Source of the DNA: Bacillota bacterium
GTDB lineage: Bacteria > Bacillota > Clostridia > Lachnospirales > Lachnospiraceae
DNA length: 64,000 nt
Direction: 5' to 3'
Assembly: GCA_023386315.1 (NCBI GenBank)
Contig: JAEWJZ010000004.1
Location: forward strand, 62,001 to 126,000
Under the pieces are notes generated by a model, which was given only the letters and a program-made list of their open reading frames with translations, made no database searches and was not told the DNA's origin. The translations under genes and the position numbers were made by a program. Shown here one piece after another: positions 60,085-64,000 of the stretch; the stretch's first letter is position 1; the number at the start of each line of letters is the position of its first letter.

Positions 60085-61863
60085 TTATTTTTTTACAGCA
60101 TTTTTCGCTCTGTCTACAGCACCCTGGTAAATATCGACAATGTCTTTAACTCCCGCCGATTCCAGCTCGTTTTTATAGCTTGACCAGCTCGCATCATCTA
60201 CGCCTTCAGTCACCCATTTCGCTATGTATCGGTCTACAATGTTGGAAACTGTGGGCTGAACCTGTGCCAGCCTTGTGATCTCATCGGTTGTCATCATTAC
60301 CTTTGGAATTGTCTCATATTCCTTCAGAATGTCCTCTTTGCCATTAACCAGCTGATATTCATAAAGCTTCACAGCATCAAACGTATATTTTACAACCGAG
60401 TCATAATAACTGTCTAATACTGCCATTGGCGTACGGGCAATCGTAGTGTTGGCACGCTGCTGACCAAAATCTGTCCATGGGTCCTGAGTAATGATATGTC
60501 CATTGTCATCCAAAGGTGTTTCCATAATACCCTGGTTATTTTTCACGTAATTGTACCCCATGGCTCCCCAGTTGGTCTGGATGGAAATCTCCGGGCTGCC
60601 GTAGATGTAGTCATAAAATCTTGCTATCAGGTGCGGAAATTTGCAGTCAGTTGTAATAGCCCCGATTGAGGAATCCTGCATTTCCGAGTGATTCAGTGCA
60701 AAGCCGATCTTTCCTGCTTCTCCCTCTAATCTTGGAAGGGGAACATATTCATCATGTACATCCAGATTCACGATTTCCTGATCTGCCCAAACACCGAAAG
60801 AACCGATTCTCGCTGCATCTTCTTTAATCAGGGAGCTCTTAAATGCTGCACTTTCCGCATTTTCAAAAGAACCATTCCATAACAATCCTTCTTTATAAAG
60901 CATATTAAAAAATTCAGCCGTCCTCTTAATGGATTCATCCATGGCAGTAAAGGTCACTTTGCCATCAATAATTCTTAAATGATCCGCATACGGATTACCA
61001 CCGCAGTAAGAATCTGCATTTCCGAAGGCACCGGTAAATCTATAGAACAGGTTATAAGAGCCGAACCCGTCCTGGTTGTGCTGTCCAAACCAGCTTGCCA
61101 TTGGAATCTCATCGGCTTTTCCGTTTCCATTTAAATCACCGCCGTCGCGGAATGCTTTCAGACAGTCTACCCATTCATCTACGGTTGCAGGAACTTCTTT
61201 TCCCACCTTGTCCAGCCAGGTCTTGTTGATCAGAAATGGTCCGGGTGTCAGGATCAGACCCTTCATCTGCTCGATCCAGGGAAAGCCGTACATATGTCCG
61301 TCAGGACTCTGTACCTCCATCATGTACGAAGGGTTGTCATCCAGAATTTTCTTTAAGTTAGGCATATAATCCTTTACAATGGTTTCTGTTGGAAGGAAAA
61401 TATTCTGATCTGCATATTGAGCTACCGTAGTACCGGACTGAGAACCTTCAAAATTCCAGAACACATCAGGCAGTTCATTGCCGGCAGTCAGCATTAAGTT
61501 GATTTTTTCTCCTGCATTTTCAGGCGGAATGGTTGTCCACTCAAAGGATACCCCTGTGTCCTCCGCCCACTTTTTAACCATTTCAATTTCTTCAGGCTTT
61601 GTAACACGCTGGGCATCTCCAACATTTAATACTTTGATTTTGCCGTACTTTTCTTCAAATTTGGCTGGGTCCTTAACAATAGGAAGAGATCCATCCAATT
61701 GGATAATACCTGCATTCACTGCTTCCTGCTCTTCTGCTGTCAATTCCACTGCTCCCTTTCCTGCGTCGGCTATATTGCTGCTGCCTTTGGAGCCGCCGCA
61801 CCCGGAAAGCAAAGATGCAGCCATTGTCATAGACAGAATGCCAGCCACTAAATTTTTTCTCAT
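60085..61863 (-). CDS. Extracellular sugar-binding lipoprotein (LplA/YtcQ type)
   Basis: 592 aa. Lipobox LLSGCGG with Cys22 after a short signal. Large family-1-type binding protein (GIIQLDGSLPIVKDPAKFEEKYG near the mature N-terminus, and WGAMGYNYVKNNQGIMETP). LplA-type proteins are usually around 500-560 aa; this one is a little longer. It binds an oligosaccharide for the two permeases upstream. It lies 51 nt downstream of the permease gene at 61915. No ATPase gene is present; a shared MsmX-like ATPase elsewhere is expected. Confidence 0.92.
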   Translation of the reverse strand: MRKNLVAGILSMTMAASLLSGCGGSKGSSNIADAGKGAVELTAEEQEAVNAGIIQLDGSLPIVKDPAKFEEKYGKIKVLNVGDAQRVTKPEEIEMVKKWAEDTGVSFEWTTIPPENAGEKINLMLTAGNELPDVFWNFEGSQSGTTVAQYADQNIFLPTETIVKDYMPNLKKILDDNPSYMMEVQSPDGHMYGFPWIEQMKGLILTPGPFLINKTWLDKVGKEVPATVDEWVDCLKAFRDGGDLNGNGKADEIPMASWFGQHNQDGFGSYNLFYRFTGAFGNADSYCGGNPYADHLRIIDGKVTFTAMDESIKRTAEFFNMLYKEGLLWNGSFENAESAAFKSSLIKEDAARIGSFGVWADQEIVNLDVHDEYVPLPRLEGEAGKIGFALNHSEMQDSSIGAITTDCKFPHLIARFYDYIYGSPEISIQTNWGAMGYNYVKNNQGIMETPLDDNGHIITQDPWTDFGQQRANTTIARTPMAVLDSYYDSVVKYTFDAVKLYEYQLVNGKEDILKEYETIPKVMMTTDEITRLAQVQPTVSNIVDRYIAKWVTEGVDDASWSSYKNELESAGVKDIVDIYQGAVDRAKNAVKK

Positions 61864-61914
61864 AATGATTCCTCCTTATAAAATAATATTTATCATATTT
61901 TATAACGTGTACCA

Positions 61915-62814
61915 TCAGCCTTTTACCGCACCAATGGTAACGCCCTTTGCAAAATATTTCTGCAGAAATGGGTACACAGCCAGCAATGGAAATGCTGAAA
62001 CAACAACGATACAATACTTTAGCTGCTCAGCGAGCTTTTGCTTTGCCACCAGCTCTGCTGCAGAGGCCCCCACATTTCCAGCCTGGTTCATCAACACCAA
62101 ATTCCTTAACACAACCTGCAATGGCATCTTATTTTCATCTCCCAAAAACATCAGAGCATTAAAAAACTGATTCCACATGGCAGTTGCATAGAACAGTGTG
62201 ATAACTGCGATGATCGTCTTGGAAAGAGGAAGGGCTATCCTGAAAAAGAATTCAAAATCACTACATCCATCCAGTTTTGCTGCTTCTAAAAGCTCCATTG
62301 GAATTCCGCTTTCAAAGAAGGAACGGCATACGATGAGATTATAGGCCGACACAGCCATCGGAAGCACCATTGCCCAGATGGTATTGTAGATTTTCAGCTG
62401 AGATATTGTCAGATATAATGGAATGATACCTCCGCTGAAGAACATAGTAAATGTAAACAGGAACATCAGGACCCGGTTTCCTGCCAGGTCCTTTCTGGAC
62501 AGCGCATATCCAGCAGGAATAGTAGAAATGAGAGATACTGCGGTACCAACCACCGTGTATTTAATGGTGTTCCAATATCCGCTCCAGATCGGTGCATAGC
62601 TCAATGTTTTCCTGTATCCGTCCAAATACAGAGATTCTGGAAATAGAAGCAGTTTACCGGAATTGACTATAACCGGATCAGTGAAGGAAGCAAGAAGCAC
62701 GTAATACAAGGGATAAACAATAGCAGCACATACGATTAGCATCACAGTCACATTTATTGCTACAAATAGTCTGTCACCCGCTGTTAACTTCATCTTTTTT
62801 CTTTTTTTATTCAT
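61915..62814 (-). CDS. Sugar ABC transporter permease (LplC/YtcP type)
   Basis: About 299 aa with six helices. The EAA-type loop is ELLEAAKLDGCSDFEFFFRIALPLSKTI; PAGYALSRKDLAGNR is a typical helix boundary. The ATG at 62814 is preferred because AAGGAGAAGGAAGG lies just before it; the longer in-frame start at 62892 overlaps the upstream permease. It forms the channel with the 62831 permease. Confidence 0.93.
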   Translation of the reverse strand: MNKKRKKMKLTAGDRLFVAINVTVMLIVCAAIVYPLYYVLLASFTDPVIVNSGKLLLFPESLYLDGYRKTLSYAPIWSGYWNTIKYTVVGTAVSLISTIPAGYALSRKDLAGNRVLMFLFTFTMFFSGGIIPLYLTISQLKIYNTIWAMVLPMAVSAYNLIVCRSFFESGIPMELLEAAKLDGCSDFEFFFRIALPLSKTIIAVITLFYATAMWNQFFNALMFLGDENKMPLQVVLRNLVLMNQAGNVGASAAELVAKQKLAEQLKYCIVVVSAFPLLAVYPFLQKYFAKGVTIGAVKG

Positions 62815-62830
62815 CCTTCCTTCTCCTTCC

Positions 62831-63790
62831 TTAGAAAATACTGATATCACTGGTTTTCTTGGAAATAAAGTTTGCAACCAACAGGATAGCAAAATTTACT
62901 ATAGCATTAAACAATCCTACTGCAGTAGCAAAACTGTACTGTGCACTTTTCAAACCAACCTTGTACACATAGGTCGAAATCAATTCGCTTACCACTGTAT
63001 TGGTACCATTCTGCATCAGGAACGCCTTTTCATAACCTACATTCATGATATTTCCTACTGTCAGGATCAGCATCAAAATAACCGTGGGCATAATAAGGGG
63101 GATATCAATATACAATATCCTTTGAAATTTAGAAGCCCCATCAATAATTGCTGCCTCATAGTAGTCAGGACTGATTCCAAGCAAAGCTGCAATAAATATG
63201 ATGGCATTAAACCCCATAGTCTGCCAGATATTTGATCCGATGAACAAAGTACGAAACCAATCAGCAGAGCTGGTAAACAGAATTTCCTGCCCTCCGGCAC
63301 CTCTGATCAAGTTATTAACCAGACCATTTGCCGAAAACAGTACGGTAATGATACTTACCACAACTACGTTAGACATAAAGTAAGGTGCATAAGAGATTGT
63401 CTGAATCGCTTTTCTTGCTCCGCTTTGAGTAATCTGATTCAGTAAAAGCGCAAATACGATAGGTATGGGAAATGCGATCACCAGGCTTAGCAGGCTGATG
63501 ACAACCGTATTCTTAATTGCAGTCATGGCAATGCTGGTGCTGAAAAACGTCTGAAAGTGTTTTAACAGAGGCATCGCCCAAGGGCTATTGAGAATTCCCA
63601 CTCTAGGCTTAAAATCTTTAAAGGCGATAATCAGCCCATACATGGGATAGTAAGCAAACACCAGGAGCCAAATTACGGCAGGGATTAAAAGTATGTATAG
63701 CTGCCAACAGGCCAACGCTCTCCGCAGGTTCCCTTTAAAATCCTTCTTGCTTTTCAGCATGAAATTTGTTTCTTTACGATTTTTACTCAT
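62831..63790 (-). CDS. Sugar ABC transporter permease (LplB/YteP type)
   Basis: 319 aa, six helices. LIPAVIWLLVFAYYPMYGLIIAFKDFKPRVGI at the N-terminus and the EAA loop YYEAAIIDGASKFQRILYIDIPLI are diagnostic for LplB-type permeases. The ATG follows GGGAAGGAGGAAAAATTAATT. First gene of the operon (permease, permease, binding protein, GH32, GH32) under the promoter at 63924-63952. Confidence 0.93.
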   Translation of the reverse strand: MSKNRKETNFMLKSKKDFKGNLRRALACWQLYILLIPAVIWLLVFAYYPMYGLIIAFKDFKPRVGILNSPWAMPLLKHFQTFFSTSIAMTAIKNTVVISLLSLVIAFPIPIVFALLLNQITQSGARKAIQTISYAPYFMSNVVVVSIITVLFSANGLVNNLIRGAGGQEILFTSSADWFRTLFIGSNIWQTMGFNAIIFIAALLGISPDYYEAAIIDGASKFQRILYIDIPLIMPTVILMLILTVGNIMNVGYEKAFLMQNGTNTVVSELISTYVYKVGLKSAQYSFATAVGLFNAIVNFAILLVANFISKKTSDISIF

Positions 63791-63923
63791 AATTAATTTT
63801 TCCTCCTTCCCTTTACGGAACTAACAATGAATAGCGGATTTCTTCCTAAGCAATTTGTACATGTCCTTTATATCGCGCTATTATTTGTGATATATCTTAT
63901 ATGAAACCCGTTCCATATTTTGA

Positions 63924-63952
63924 ATTATAGTTTAATATGCACAAAATATCAA
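63924..63952 (-). promoter_or_regulatory. Sigma-A promoter of the LplBC-A-GH32 operon
   Basis: TTGATA (63947-63952), 17-bp spacer, TATAAT (63924-63929). The leader of about 130 nt contains no structure I could assign. Confidence 0.8.
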
Positions 63953-64000
63953 TATATCCATATAATAAAAATTATTTTTATATATTAACCACAATTTTTA

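Noticed and set aside
1..64000. CRISPR arrays, tRNA or rRNA genes, intact insertion sequences
   Set aside because: No regularly spaced repeat array, cloverleaf-like or rRNA-like stretch, or transposase reading frame was seen. A tool-based scan was not possible.

Overview
The window reads as a chromosome segment of a spore-forming, low-to-mid-GC Gram-positive anaerobe, most likely a member of the Lachnospiraceae. The basis is the dipicolinate synthase pair (dpaA/dpaB) next to dapA, the rpsF-ssb-rpsR operon, Firmicutes-type lipoproteins with LplABC and Opp transporters, many GNAT, TetR, PadR and XRE genes, and frequent TTG/GTG starts behind strong Shine-Dalgarno (SD) sequences. Species assignment is inference. 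No rRNA, tRNA, CRISPR array or intact insertion sequence was seen.

Layout. 1-3.6 kb: small tailoring-type enzymes (flavodoxin fragment, GNAT, two methyltransferases, a P-loop protein), all minus strand. 3.7-6.0 kb: a Csp-like subtilase and a small Cys-rich protein between two near-identical hairpin terminators. 6-13 kb: rpsF-ssb-rpsR with a leader, DUF951, aldo/keto reductase, sirtuin, GNAT, DUF2156, AraC regulator. 13-18 kb: a histidine-less HPr-like protein, a chemoreceptor, dapA and divergent dpaAB.

18.2-28.4 kb is the most distinctive region: a complete class II lanthipeptide locus. On the plus strand lie a two-component system, a LanFEG-type immunity transporter whose ATPase has an E-loop, and a small membrane protein. 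They converge through a 19-bp terminator with lanA-lanM-lanT on the minus strand. The 65-aa precursor carries a CTxTxEC lipid II-binding signature with spacing like plantaricin C. Candidate control elements are an 11-bp tandem array at the lanFEG promoter, a 21-bp-spaced direct repeat upstream of lanA, and a 20-bp inverted repeat bracketing lanA that would pair completely in RNA using two G-U wobbles.

28.6-36.3 kb: a fructose/tagatose-type PTS operon (kinase, EIIBCA, class II aldolase) with a RpiR regulator, two XRE regulators sharing a GTTGCA-N4-TGCAAC operator, and an APC permease. 36.3-42.1 kb: GH43 and GH42 glycosidases, then TetR and a membrane-anchored methyltransferase. 42.2-47 kb: a second XRE paralogue with the same promoter/operator, GNAT, TetR, and a PadR-DUF2812-APH-like kinase-nucleotidyltransferase cluster. 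47-57 kb: an eight-gene opp operon (oppABCDF, cutC, a DeoR regulator and a transglutaminase-like protein) behind a consensus promoter. 57-64 kb: a fructan-type locus, an LplABC-type sugar importer followed by two tandem GH32 enzymes.

Together the accessory genes suggest a gut-type saccharolytic spore former that uses fructans and galactosides and makes its own lantibiotic. All names come from reading motifs; no database search was run.
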